DNA from: Udaeobacter sp035652195
Lineage (GTDB): Bacteria > Verrucomicrobiota > Verrucomicrobiia > Chthoniobacterales > UBA10450
Length of the DNA stretch: 64,000 nt
Reading direction: 5' to 3'
Assembly: GCA_035652195.1 (NCBI GenBank)
Contig: DASREH010000032.1
Span: forward strand, 1-64,000
In this document: positions 1 through 8,011 of the stretch, in pieces
Layout: each line of letters starts with the position of its first letter
Numbering within the stretch: the first letter of the stretch is position 1
Program-made: the position numbers and the translations under genes
The notes under the pieces: generated by a model
Told to the model about the DNA's origin: nothing
What the model saw: the letters and a program-made list of their open reading frames with translations, nothing else
Database searches by the model: none

Positions 1-1
1 G

Positions 2-346
2 TATTTCGCGCTGGAAGGTTTGGTAAAAATTGTCCGATTGATTGAACAGGTGCGCGACTCAGGAGCAAACAAGCGTCTCGAGTTGGGCGGTATCGTCATG
101 ACCATGTACGATGGGCGGACAAATCTTAGTGAGCAGGTGGTAGCCGAAGTCCGCAAGCACTTCGGCGACCGTGTCTATGAGGCCGTGATTCCCCGAAGCG
201 TTCGCTTAAGCGAGGCACCCAGTTTCGGAAAGTCGATCCTGGAGTATGCTCCGAACGGAGCGGCTGCCGAAGCGTATCGAGCATTGGCACGTGAGTTTAT
301 CCAGCGGCATTCCCCAGCTCCGAAGGACGTCCAAGGCGCCGAGTGA
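2..346 (+). CDS. parA: ParA/Soj-type chromosome partitioning ATPase, C-terminal part
   Basis: The reading frame is open from the left edge (it begins YFALEGL) and ends in TGA, so only about 114 C-terminal residues are present and the Walker A end lies outside the window. The visible part fits the C-terminal half of ParA/Soj ATPases: the YFALEGL segment, the GGIVMTMYDGRTNLSEQV region, and the VIPRSVRLSEAPSFGKSI segment followed by a conserved Ala/Tyr-rich final helix. ParA proteins bind DNA nonspecifically in the ATP state and, with ParB, move chromosomal origins. No parB follows, although parB usually lies just downstream of parA. Confidence 0.9.
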   Translation, partial: YFALEGLVKIVRLIEQVRDSGANKRLELGGIVMTMYDGRTNLSEQVVAEVRKHFGDRVYEAVIPRSVRLSEAPSFGKSILEYAPNGAAAEAYRALAREFIQRHSPAPKDVQGAE

Positions 347-438
347 CCCCTAAAGCAGGGGACGAATGCCCGCGAAAGCGTCTCCTTCTTTCTGTGCATT
401 ACGGCTTCAATGATTTTTCCGTTTCCCATAAAATAATG

Positions 439-469
439 TTGACATTTTGTAGGGGATTGCCCTACAAAA
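439..469 (+). promoter_or_regulatory. Candidate promoter overlapping a perfect inverted repeat
   Basis: A consensus -35 (TTGACA, 439-444) is followed 18 bases later by a -10-like TACAAA (463-468). Between and over them lies a perfect 10-bp inverted repeat, TTTTGTAGGG (445-454) and CCCTACAAAA (460-469), with a 5-base centre GATTG. The right arm covers the -10. This layout resembles a repressor operator over a promoter. The hairpin could instead be a transcription terminator for parA, but the run of T after it is poor. The next gene starts at 589, leaving a 120-base leader. The rest of the 347-588 gap shows no convincing gene. Confidence 0.4.
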
Positions 470-588
470 ATTTCTTCCTCGAATAGATCTCGAGCCGGCA
501 TAGGACGCTTTCTCCCGCAAGCTTCGTCTCGGCCCGCAGACCTGCAGTCACCAGGGCCAATCAGTGGGAAAAGCGGAAAGTCCAAAAT

Positions 589-2637
589 ATGCATCAGCCG
601 ATTCAGCTCGAACCTAAAATTCGATCACGCGCTTCAGGGCCGCGTAAAGGACACGCGGCTGCGTGGCGCGCGCAGTCGGGTAAACAGCGCATTCGACGCG
701 CTCACGCAGCGCAGCGTGCTTTTACGCAGCTCCAAATCACGTTCTCGATCGCCTTGATTTTTGCCTTTGCGATCTTGCTGGCGATCGCGGCGCCAACCAA
801 TCCGAAAGAAGCTTTCGGGCAAACCCCGCTGGGCGGCCCGACGCTGGGCAACTATCCAGACACTTCCCTTCCACTCAGCACCGACACGACGGTTACGCCT
901 GATGCTGCGCCGATCAACACTACCAGTATCAATGTTTCCACCTCGACCGATTTCAAGGGGACGCTCGCGGGCGATCCGGCGACGGGTGTGGTGCGGGTGA
1001 CGGACGCGCATCCGGCGGGCGCCTACACGGTGACGGTGACCGCTTTCGACAGCGGTGGCGCGACCGCGACCAAGACGTTTACTCTGACAGTAACGACGCC
1101 CGCGACATGCGACCAGGTTGGCTTTGAAGGCAGGAACTTTATTGTTGGCGATAGCCTCCCTCGCTCAGTAGCGGTGGGTGATTTCAATGGCGATGGCAAG
1201 CAAGACCTCTCAATTGCCAACACAGGCAACGTGTCGATCTTGTTGGGCGATGGCGCAGGCCATTTCAGTGTCGCCACACCCTTCGCCGTTGGGGATGCTC
1301 CTTACTCAGTAGCGGTAGGCGATTTCAATGGTGATGGCAAACAAGACCTCGCCGTTGCCAACGCTTTCTCAGACAACGTGTCGGTCTTGTTAGGCGATGG
1401 CGCAGGCAATTTCAGTGCTCCCGCAAACTTCGGCGTTGGCAATGATCCTCTCTCAGTAGCGGTGGGCGATTTTAACGGCGATGGCCACCAAGACCTCGCA
1501 ACTGCCAACTATTTCTCAGATCGCGTGTCAATGTTATTGGGCGATGGCGCAGGCAATTTCAGTGCCGCCGCAAACTTCAGTGCTGGCGATAGTCCTGAGT
1601 CAGTAGCGGTGGGGGATTTCAATAGCGACGGCAAGCAAGACCTCGCCACTGCAAACTTTTTTGGCCACAACGTGTCGATCTTGTTGGGCGATGGCGCGGG
1701 CAATTTCAGCGCTCCCACCAACTTCGCTGTTGGTGTTCGCACTTATCCTAACTCAGTAGCGGTGGGCGATTTCAATGGCGACGGCAAGCAAGACCTGGCA
1801 ACTGCCGACGGAGGAACCTTTCCAGATTATAACGACAAAGTGTCGATCTTGTTGGGCGATGGCGCAGGCCATTTCAGCGCTCCCACCATCTTCGGCGTCG
1901 GCACTTATCCTAAGTCAGTAGCCGTGGGCGATTTCAATGGCGACGGCAACCAAGACCTCTCGGTTGCCAACAATCTTTCAAACAACGTGTCGATCTTGTC
2001 GGGCGATGGCACGGGCCATTTCAGTGTCGCCACATCCTTCGCCGTTGGGGATGCTCCTTACTCAGTAGCGATGGGCGATTTCAATGGCGATGGCAAGCAA
2101 GATCTCGCCACTGCAAACTCCTCTGGCCAAAACGTGTCGATCTTGTTACGCGACTGCCCGGTCAGTCAAATCACTCGCGCCGGGACGACTTGCGACCAGT
2201 TATCCTCCGACACTGCTGAAACCCTTGAAAGCGTGCAATACCAATATCACCGGGCTGACGATTTGATTTACCGAGTTGGCCCCCGTGACTTTTTATACTG
2301 GGTGATGGTCACGGCGCCAGCCGGGAACAACATCTTCAGGATCACTCAGACGATCACGACCGGCAACTTTAGCACCTTCTTTGCCGCCGTTGAGAATAGA
2401 GGCAGCGTGTTTGACTCCGACTGTGTCCCCCTGCAACGGATTATCACCCAAAGCGGCGACACGGTGACGGTGAAGTTCAACGCCTCCGTTTCGGGCACTT
2501 ACTACATCGCGATCAAGTTCAACTCGCAGGATCTCATCGGCGAACACGCTCCCGACCCGACAACCGTTCACTACGACTTCACGACGACCGGTTTGCCTCT
2601 ATCGACTAGTGGGCTCGATCTCGTGCAATACCAATGA
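589..2637 (+). CDS. Exported FG-GAP/VCBS repeat protein
   Basis: This is a 682-residue protein of unknown function. Residues 1-45 are rich in Arg and Ala. A hydrophobic stretch at about 48-68 then looks like a signal sequence or membrane anchor, so the real start may be downstream of the ATG used here. Residues about 95-175 look like an Ig/cadherin-like beta domain. About 193-523 hold seven near-identical FG-GAP/VCBS units with the core VGDFNGDGKQDL, whose Asp-rich loop normally binds calcium in a beta-propeller. The last 150 residues look like a beta-rich pre-peptidase-type domain. Such proteins are secreted or surface-bound adhesion or binding proteins. It stands alone between parA and a broken GNAT gene. 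Confidence 0.85.
   Translation: MHQPIQLEPKIRSRASGPRKGHAAAWRAQSGKQRIRRAHAAQRAFTQLQITFSIALIFAFAILLAIAAPTNPKEAFGQTPLGGPTLGNYPDTSLPLSTDTTVTPDAAPINTTSINVSTSTDFKGTLAGDPATGVVRVTDAHPAGAYTVTVTAFDSGGATATKTFTLTVTTPATCDQVGFEGRNFIVGDSLPRSVAVGDFNGDGKQDLSIANTGNVSILLGDGAGHFSVATPFAVGDAPYSVAVGDFNGDGKQDLAVANAFSDNVSVLLGDGAGNFSAPANFGVGNDPLSVAVGDFNGDGHQDLATANYFSDRVSMLLGDGAGNFSAAANFSAGDSPESVAVGDFNSDGKQDLATANFFGHNVSILLGDGAGNFSAPTNFAVGVRTYPNSVAVGDFNGDGKQDLATADGGTFPDYNDKVSILLGDGAGHFSAPTIFGVGTYPKSVAVGDFNGDGNQDLSVANNLSNNVSILSGDGTGHFSVATSFAVGDAPYSVAMGDFNGDGKQDLATANSSGQNVSILLRDCPVSQITRAGTTCDQLSSDTAETLESVQYQYHRADDLIYRVGPRDFLYWVMVTAPAGNNIFRITQTITTGNFSTFFAAVENRGSVFDSDCVPLQRIITQSGDTVTVKFNASVSGTYYIAIKFNSQDLIGEHAPDPTTVHYDFTTTGLPLSTSGLDLVQYQ
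1165..2157 (+). repeat. Seven tandem in-frame FG-GAP repeat units
   Basis: Units begin with TCAGTAGC at 1165, 1306, 1453, 1600, 1753, 1915 and 2062, so the spacings are 141, 147, 147, 153, 162 and 147 bases. All are multiples of three. The blocks encoding SVAVGDFNGDGKQDL and NVSILLGDGAGHFS are almost identical at the DNA level, while the connecting loops vary. High DNA identity, not only protein identity, points to recent duplication or gene conversion within the array. Confidence 0.9.
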
Positions 2638-2846
2638 GGTTAGAATGTTCAGCAGGCGAGCGTATCGCGAAGTTGAATCAGCTTCCTCCCAACACAGAAA
2701 TTTCTGCAGCGTCTCGTGAGTCTGCTCGCGCGTGCGAGGACCTGCCGAAAAGCGCATAAAATCGTCGTTGTTATCAGTTCGACAAGCCGGTCGAGATCTT
2801 CTTGTCGGAAGGGACGCAGGATCAATCGGCGTGTCTCCAGAATCAT
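2599..2846 (-). pseudogene. GNAT acetyltransferase remnant (RimJ/RimL type), frameshifted and truncated
   Basis: Starting from ATG at 2846, the minus strand encodes the typical start of a RimJ/RimL-type N-acetyltransferase (ETRRLILRPFRQEDLDRLVEL). The frame then loses similarity near 2772. In the neighbouring frame it resumes at once as DNNDDFMRFSAGPRTREQT and LQKFLCWEEA, the expected next segment. A single missing base near 2772 explains this. After about 75 residues the similarity ends and the frame runs into the 3' end of the FG-GAP gene, stopping at 2599. The acetyl-CoA binding half of the domain (families are usually about 170-190 residues) is missing, so this is a dead gene fragment. 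Confidence 0.75.
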
Positions 2847-2895
2847 CTGTTTAAACAAGTACAAATCCTAAGGCAGGTGCGATTCATAGTCGAAA

Positions 2896-3537
2896 ATGGC
2901 GACTGCCAATGACGATTACGCACATCCTGCGCAACCGCCGGACACATCAAGTTGGGACAAAGTCCGCGATGCGGCGAGGGAATGCACAGCGTGTCATCTT
3001 TATAAGCGGGCGACACAGACTGTCTTCGGTGAGGGTCCAAAACACGCAATGATTATGCTGGTCGGCGAGCAGCCGGGCGATTACGAGGATCAGGAGGGCA
3101 AACCGTTTGTCGGTCCAGCTGGCAAAATCATGGACAAAGCGCTGGAAGAAGCAGGAATCAATCGGAAGGAAGTCTATGTCACAAACGCGGTGAAGCATTT
3201 CAAGTGGGAGCCTCGCGGCAAGCGCCGGATTCATCAGAAACCAAATTCACGCGAGATCGCAGCGTGTCGTCCATGGTTGGAAGCAGAATTGCGTATCGTC
3301 AGACCAAAGTTGTTGCTTTGCCTCGGCGCGACAGCTGCGCAGGCTGTTTTTGGTCCATCGTTTCGTGTTACTCGGGAGCGGGGCAAGCTCTTATCGTCCA
3401 AACTTGCGGCTAAAACAGTGGCCACTGTGCATCCATCGTCTCTTCTACGACAACCCGACGAAGAATCGCGGCAGCGAGAATATGAGCGGTTCGTCGTGGA
3501 TCTGCGCGCCGCGCGACGGGCAGCCACGAAAGAGTAG
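2896..3537 (+). CDS. udgX: UdgX-type uracil-DNA glycosylase (family 4-like, covalent uracil-DNA binder)
   Basis: This 213-residue protein recognises uracil in DNA. Motif A is GEQPG (57-61) followed by DYED, the form typical of UdgX rather than ordinary family 4 enzymes. The diagnostic KRRIH loop is present at 109-113; in the mycobacterial protein the His of this loop forms a covalent bond with the abasic sugar. HPSS (179-182) is motif B. Cys30, Cys33, Cys124 and Cys142 fit the four ligands of the iron-sulfur cluster. Length agrees with mycobacterial UdgX (about 209). It is a single gene that converges on tgt. The assignment to UdgX rests on the KRRIH loop and is strong. Confidence 0.93.
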   Translation: MATANDDYAHPAQPPDTSSWDKVRDAARECTACHLYKRATQTVFGEGPKHAMIMLVGEQPGDYEDQEGKPFVGPAGKIMDKALEEAGINRKEVYVTNAVKHFKWEPRGKRRIHQKPNSREIAACRPWLEAELRIVRPKLLLCLGATAAQAVFGPSFRVTRERGKLLSSKLAAKTVATVHPSSLLRQPDEESRQREYERFVVDLRAARRAATKE

Positions 3538-3563
3538 ACATTACAGCCTTCGCAACTGTCTGC

Positions 3564-4706
3564 TCAACCGTCCACAAGGACATCTCGTGTTTTGTATCCT
3601 CCGACAAAAGCTTTGCGAAATTCCTCGAATGTTCCCTGCTCAATTTGAGCGCGAGCTTGCTTCATTAAAGTCAGATAAAAATGCAGGTTATGCAGTGTGA
3701 TCAACCGCAGCCCGAGAATTTCTTCGGCCTTAATGAGATGGCGTATGTAACCGCGTGAAAATTCACGGCAAGCTTCGCACGTGCAGTTTGCTTCAATCGG
3801 GTTCTCGTCCAGAATGAACTCTGCATTCTTTAGGTTGATCGTGCCGCTCGCCGTGAATGCAGTCCCGTTTCTGGCTATGCGCGTCGGCAGGACGCAATCA
3901 AACAAGTCCATGCCGCGCGCGATCAACTCCAGCAGTTGCGGCGGCGTGCCGAGTCCCATCGCGTAGCGCGGTTTGTGTGCCGGCAGAAATGGTTCGACCC
4001 ATTCCACGGCTTGCATCATTTCCTGCTCCGGTTCGCCCACGCTCACACCGCCAACGGCATAGCCATCGAAGTCAATGGCGGCAATGGCTTGCGCATTTTG
4101 TTTTCGCAGATTCTCGAAAGTCGCGCCTTGTACAATGCCAAACAAAAGCGGGCTCGATTCTGCGGAGTTTTTTTCCTTCCATTTCTTGCATCTCCTGGCC
4201 CATCGAGTCGTCATCTCCGCGCTTTGGGCCGCATAATCGTATTTACAGGGGTAGGGAACACATTCGTCGAGCACCATGGCGATATCGCTGCCAAGCAGTG
4301 TTTGAATTTCCATGGCGAGCTCCGGTGAGATGAATGCACGAGCGCCATCGACATGATTTTGAAATTCAACGCCGTCGTCTGTGATTTTCCGCAACTTTGC
4401 CAGGGAAAAAATCTGATAACCGCCGCTGTCAGTCAGAATCGGCCCGTCCCAGCTCATGAAGTTGTGCAGACCGCCAAAATGTTGGATCACTTTAAGTCCC
4501 GGCCTAACGAATAGATGATAGGTGTTTCCGAGGATGATTTGCGCGTCCAGCTCGCGCAGTTCCCGAGGGCTGACGCCTTTCACCGAACCTTGTGTCCCCA
4601 CCGGCATGAACGCAGGCGTCTCGATCTGCCCATGCACAGTCGTTAGGCGAGTACGCCGCGCCTTGGACTCGCGGTCGATGGCCAAAAGTTCGAACATTTT
4701 CTGCAT
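3564..4706 (-). CDS. tgt: tRNA-guanine transglycosylase (queuine tRNA-ribosyltransferase)
   Basis: This 380-residue enzyme exchanges guanine-34 of GUN-anticodon tRNAs for a queuine precursor. Visible family marks are TPAFMPVGTQGSVKGV near the start, the DSGGYQ loop holding the general-base Asp, VGGVSVGEP in the base-binding region, and FDCVLPTR holding the nucleophilic Asp. A CTCEAC motif with a later His forms the zinc site near the C terminus. Length matches bacterial Tgt (about 375). It is transcribed away from the ribosomal operon, with a 210-base divergent gap. No queA, yajC or secD is adjacent, unlike in many bacteria. Confidence 0.96.
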   Translation of the reverse strand: MQKMFELLAIDRESKARRTRLTTVHGQIETPAFMPVGTQGSVKGVSPRELRELDAQIILGNTYHLFVRPGLKVIQHFGGLHNFMSWDGPILTDSGGYQIFSLAKLRKITDDGVEFQNHVDGARAFISPELAMEIQTLLGSDIAMVLDECVPYPCKYDYAAQSAEMTTRWARRCKKWKEKNSAESSPLLFGIVQGATFENLRKQNAQAIAAIDFDGYAVGGVSVGEPEQEMMQAVEWVEPFLPAHKPRYAMGLGTPPQLLELIARGMDLFDCVLPTRIARNGTAFTASGTINLKNAEFILDENPIEANCTCEACREFSRGYIRHLIKAEEILGLRLITLHNLHFYLTLMKQARAQIEQGTFEEFRKAFVGGYKTRDVLVDG

Positions 4707-4763
4707 CGGATTTCAAAGATTCATCGACTCCGGTCGGAATAACAATCGTACTGTAAAATAATT

Positions 4764-4792
4764 TTTGCAGACGGCGATTTTCCCTCTATAAT
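4764..4792 (+). promoter_or_regulatory. Promoter of the str/S10/spc ribosomal operon
   Basis: TTTGCA (4764-4769) and a perfect TATAAT (4787-4792) are separated by 17 bases, an optimal sigma-70-type promoter. It lies in the tgt-rpsL divergent gap and would give a leader of about 115 bases before rpsL. No other equally good promoter was seen before the next 18 kb of co-directional genes, so it may serve much of the cluster. Confidence 0.75.
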
Positions 4793-4828
4793 TGCCACCC
4801 ACCGCATCAGGCGCGTGAGAGAGTTTGC

Positions 4829-4864
4829 TGCGCGACCTGGGCGGGTTTTTTGTCGCCCCGCGCA
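4829..4864 (+). promoter_or_regulatory. Two-stem leader hairpin upstream of rpsL
   Basis: TGCGCG (4829-4834) pairs with CGCGCA (4859-4864), and GGGCG (4839-4843) pairs with CGCCC (4854-4858). This leaves a 4-base bulge on the left side and a T-rich 10-base loop. The structure is very GC-rich and sits between the promoter and rpsL. It could be a binding site for an autoregulating ribosomal protein (S7 controls the str operon in Escherichia coli) or a processing or pausing signal. It is not followed by a T run, so it is not a simple terminator. Confidence 0.5.
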
Positions 4865-4916
4865 CAACGCTTCTGGCGGCGCTTTGTTTTGATATTTGGA
4901 GTTTTGATTTTGGAAA

Positions 4917-5330
4917 ATGCCTACGATTAATCAGCTGATTCGGAAAGGACGCCGCAAGGTGTCGGTGAAATCCAAATCACCGGCGCTGGCCGACTGTCCT
5001 CAGCGGCGCGGCGTTTGTGTGCAGGTGATGACGCGCACACCGAAAAAGCCGAATTCTGCGCTGCGCAAAGTGGCAAAAGTGCGGTTGACGAATGGCCAGG
5101 AAGTGATTGCCTACATTCCCGGCGAGGGGCATAATTTGCAGGAGCACTCGATTGTGCTTGTACGCGGTGGGCGCGTGAAGGATTTGCCCGGCGTTCGCTA
5201 CCATATCGTGCGCGGCACGCTCGACGCATTGGGCGTTGATGGACGACGGCGCGGGCGTTCAAAATACGGGGCGAAGCGACCGAAAGCCGGGGCGGGCGGA
5301 GCGAAGGAAGCAGCCGCTGAAAAGAAATAG
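4917..5330 (+). CDS. rpsL: 30S ribosomal protein S12
   Basis: This 137-residue protein is part of the decoding centre of the small subunit. The start PTINQLIRKGR, the CPQRRGVC segment, PKKPNSALRK and RGGRVKDLPG are all canonical. The lysines mutated in streptomycin-resistant strains are wild type. A lysine/alanine-rich tail of about 13 residues goes beyond the usual 124. It is the first gene of the ribosomal operon and is followed by rpsG after 21 bases. Confidence 0.98.
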   Translation: MPTINQLIRKGRRKVSVKSKSPALADCPQRRGVCVQVMTRTPKKPNSALRKVAKVRLTNGQEVIAYIPGEGHNLQEHSIVLVRGGRVKDLPGVRYHIVRGTLDALGVDGRRRGRSKYGAKRPKAGAGGAKEAAAEKK

Positions 5331-5351
5331 TATTGGACAGGAAAGCCGACA

Positions 5352-5825
5352 ATGTCGCGAAGAAAAAGAGTTTACAAAAAGGAGGAGCATGTCGATTCCC
5401 GTTATGGGAGTCCGGCAGTAGCCCGCCTTATTACCACGGTAATGAATCGCGGCAAGAAATCGCTGGCTGAGCGAATTGTCTACACGGCGATCGACAAGTC
5501 TCGCGAGGGTTCTGATTCGGTCGATCCGCTTGAGGTTGTAAATAAGGCGATCGAAAATGTTCGGCCGCGACTGGAAGTAAAATCGCGTCGAGTCGGCGGA
5601 GCGACCTATCAGGTCCCCATGGAGGTGTCGCCGGCACGGCAGATTTCCCTGGCTACTCGCTGGATTGTTCAATACGCGGACAATCGGAAAGGATTGCCCA
5701 TGGCGGAGGCGCTGGCACAGGAGATAAAGGATGCCGCGGCTGGCCAGGGGAACGCGATCAAGAAACGAGAAGACACTCACAAAATGGCGCAGGCGAACCG
5801 CGCATTTGCGCATTTTAGATGGTGA
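5352..5825 (+). CDS. rpsG: 30S ribosomal protein S7
   Basis: This 157-residue protein is a 16S rRNA head-domain assembly initiator. It begins MSRRKRVYKKEE and contains the canonical VNKAIENVRPRLEVKSRRVGGATYQVP segment and the MAEALAQEI helix. Length is normal for the family (about 156). In Escherichia coli S7 represses its own operon; the hairpin at 4829-4864 would be a possible target here. Its stop codon overlaps the first possible start of fusA. Confidence 0.98.
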   Translation: MSRRKRVYKKEEHVDSRYGSPAVARLITTVMNRGKKSLAERIVYTAIDKSREGSDSVDPLEVVNKAIENVRPRLEVKSRRVGGATYQVPMEVSPARQISLATRWIVQYADNRKGLPMAEALAQEIKDAAAGQGNAIKKREDTHKMAQANRAFAHFRW

Positions 5826-8011
5826 CGATTATGGCGACGGCGACGATGGAACAGAAAAAAACCGCAGCGAAGAATCCAAATTCGCCGAATCGTAAGTTCC
5901 CGCTGGAACGAACGCGCAACATCGGCATCGCCGCGCACATCGACGCAGGTAAAACAACCATCACCGAGCGCGTTTTGTTTTATACGGGCATGATCCACAA
6001 GATGGGTGAAGTGCACGAAGGCACGACCGTCACCGACTGGATGGAGCAGGAACGCGAGCGTGGGATCACCATCACTTCTGCTGCGACTACCTGCACCTGG
6101 TCGCAACGCAAGGAAGAAGGCGTCTACAAGATTTTCGAGGGTATCAAGGAACGGATTAACATCATTGATACACCGGGGCACGTCGACTTTACGGCCGAAG
6201 TGGAGCGTTCACTGCGCGTTCTGGACGGGGCGATCGCGGTTTTCGACGGCGTCGCGGGTGTGCAGCCTCAGTCTGAAACAGTTTGGCGCCAGGCCACCAA
6301 GTACAACGTCCCTCGTCTGGCGTTTATCAACAAGATGGACCGGGTGGGTGCCGATTTCGAAATGTCCGTCGAAAGTATTCATAAGAAACTCGGCGCGAAT
6401 GCATGGCCCGTTTTGCTGCCACTGGGCAAGGAAGATCAATTGCGCGGACAGCTCGACGTTATCAACAAGAAGGCCATCATTTATTCGGAAAACGATCAGC
6501 TCGGATCGACATACGAGGTTACCGATGTTCCAAAAGAATATGTCCACCTTGTTGACAAGGCTTACAACGACCTGGTCGAGCAAATCTCGAACATCGATGA
6601 TGAGGTTGCCGAAGTCGTCATCCATGAAAAGCCTGTCACCCCTCAGCTGTTGAAGGCCGGGATCCGGCGACAAACAATCGCCAACAAATTTGTGCCAGTA
6701 ATCGGCGGGTCGGCATTAAAGAACATCGGCATTCAATATCTGGTGGATGCGGTCGTTGACTATCTACCCAGCCCATTGGATATCCCGCCCGCTAGAGGCC
6801 AGGATCCAGACACTGGCGAACCGATAGAGGCGCCGACAGATGATAACGGCAACTTTTGCTCGCTCGCGTTTAAACTTTGGAGCGATCCGTTTGTTGGGAA
6901 ACTGGTGTTCTTCCGTGTTTATTCAGGCACGCTGAGTAAAGGCGACACCGTTTACAATCCGCGCACGAACAAACGCGAACGCATTTCCCGGTTGATCCAA
7001 ATTCAGGCCGACAAGCGCGAAGACATCGAGACCTGTTACTCAGGCGATATCGCGGCCATCGTCGGTATCAAGAACATCACTACGGGAGATACATTGTGCG
7101 ATGAGGACCACCCGATACTCCTCGAGCCGCCGTCTTTCCCGGATCCGGTCATTTCGATGGCGATTGAACCGAAGACGAAGTTGGATCAGGAGAAAATGGC
7201 CACTGCGCTCCAACGCCTGTCAGAGGAAGATCCGACGTTCCGTGTGTTTACGCATGAGGACACCGGTCAGACCATTATCGCCGGGATGGGCGAACTGCAT
7301 TTGGAAATCATTCGCGATCGCATGTTCCGCGAGTTCAAGGTGGACGCAAATGCGGGCAAACCGCAAATCGCGTACCGCGAAACCATCACAGCCAACGCGC
7401 ACGGCGTTGGCAAATTGATCAAGCAATCCGGCGGCCGTGGCCAATACGGCCACGTAGAAGTGGATATGCGGCCAACCGAACGGGGCAAAGGTCTGACAAT
7501 TGAGAATAAAATTGTCGGCGGCATCATTCCGCGCGAGTACATTCCGGCAGTCAAGAAGGGTATTGAAGAAGCCGTGCTGAACGGCATCTTGGGTGGCTAT
7601 CCCGTTGTGGATCTTGAGGTCGATATTGTTTACGGCTCGTTCCACGAAGTTGATTCGAGCGAGCTGGCATTCAAAATGGCATCGATTTTTGCCATGAAAG
7701 ATGGATTCAAGCAGGGCAAACCGATTTTGCTCGAGCCCATCATGAAAGTGGAGAACATCACTCCAGACGAATTTCAGGGCGACATCTGCGGCGATCTCAG
7801 CCGGCGGCGTGGGAGTATCAACAATATCGAATCGCGCAGCGGGCTGGCCATTATTCACGCCGAAGTTCCGCTGGCGGAACTGTTCGGTTATGCGACTGCG
7901 ATCCGCTCGCTGTCGAAAGGACGTTCGAGCTACTCGATGGAGCCATCTCATTTTGCGCCGGTGCCGGCGAATCTGGTTCCAGCAATCCTCGATCAGAAAG
8001 AGGCCAAATGA
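5819..8011 (+). CDS. fusA: Translation elongation factor G
   Basis: This 730-residue GTPase drives translocation on the ribosome. G-motifs are AHIDAGKTT, RGITITSAATT, DTPGH, NKMD and GSALKN. The later domains carry the canonical GMGELHLEII and the RRGxI segment of domain V. There are three in-frame starts, at 5819, 5831 and 5846. The first overlaps rpsG by 7 bases, and the mature family start lies near RNIGIAAHIDAG, so the N terminus is uncertain by up to 9 residues. It is longer than the 690-704 usual because of this N-terminal lead. The next gene is rpsJ rather than tuf. Confidence 0.97.
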   Translation: MVTIMATATMEQKKTAAKNPNSPNRKFPLERTRNIGIAAHIDAGKTTITERVLFYTGMIHKMGEVHEGTTVTDWMEQERERGITITSAATTCTWSQRKEEGVYKIFEGIKERINIIDTPGHVDFTAEVERSLRVLDGAIAVFDGVAGVQPQSETVWRQATKYNVPRLAFINKMDRVGADFEMSVESIHKKLGANAWPVLLPLGKEDQLRGQLDVINKKAIIYSENDQLGSTYEVTDVPKEYVHLVDKAYNDLVEQISNIDDEVAEVVIHEKPVTPQLLKAGIRRQTIANKFVPVIGGSALKNIGIQYLVDAVVDYLPSPLDIPPARGQDPDTGEPIEAPTDDNGNFCSLAFKLWSDPFVGKLVFFRVYSGTLSKGDTVYNPRTNKRERISRLIQIQADKREDIETCYSGDIAAIVGIKNITTGDTLCDEDHPILLEPPSFPDPVISMAIEPKTKLDQEKMATALQRLSEEDPTFRVFTHEDTGQTIIAGMGELHLEIIRDRMFREFKVDANAGKPQIAYRETITANAHGVGKLIKQSGGRGQYGHVEVDMRPTERGKGLTIENKIVGGIIPREYIPAVKKGIEEAVLNGILGGYPVVDLEVDIVYGSFHEVDSSELAFKMASIFAMKDGFKQGKPILLEPIMKVENITPDEFQGDICGDLSRRRGSINNIESRSGLAIIHAEVPLAELFGYATAIRSLSKGRSSYSMEPSHFAPVPANLVPAILDQKEAK

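Noticed and set aside
175..594. A minus-strand frame covering the parA 3' end and the gap before the FG-GAP gene
   Set aside because: Half is antisense to parA and the rest has no recognisable sequence. The inverted repeat and promoter explain the gap better.
1165..2157. A tandem repeat array that at first resembles a CRISPR or satellite
   Set aside because: The period is about 147 bases, in frame and encodes FG-GAP units; no short spaced repeats exist.
2649..2864. A 71-codon intact-looking small gene on the minus strand
   Set aside because: Only its first 25 codons are protein-like (GNAT start); the rest is an out-of-frame reading of the same gene, so it is described as a pseudogene.
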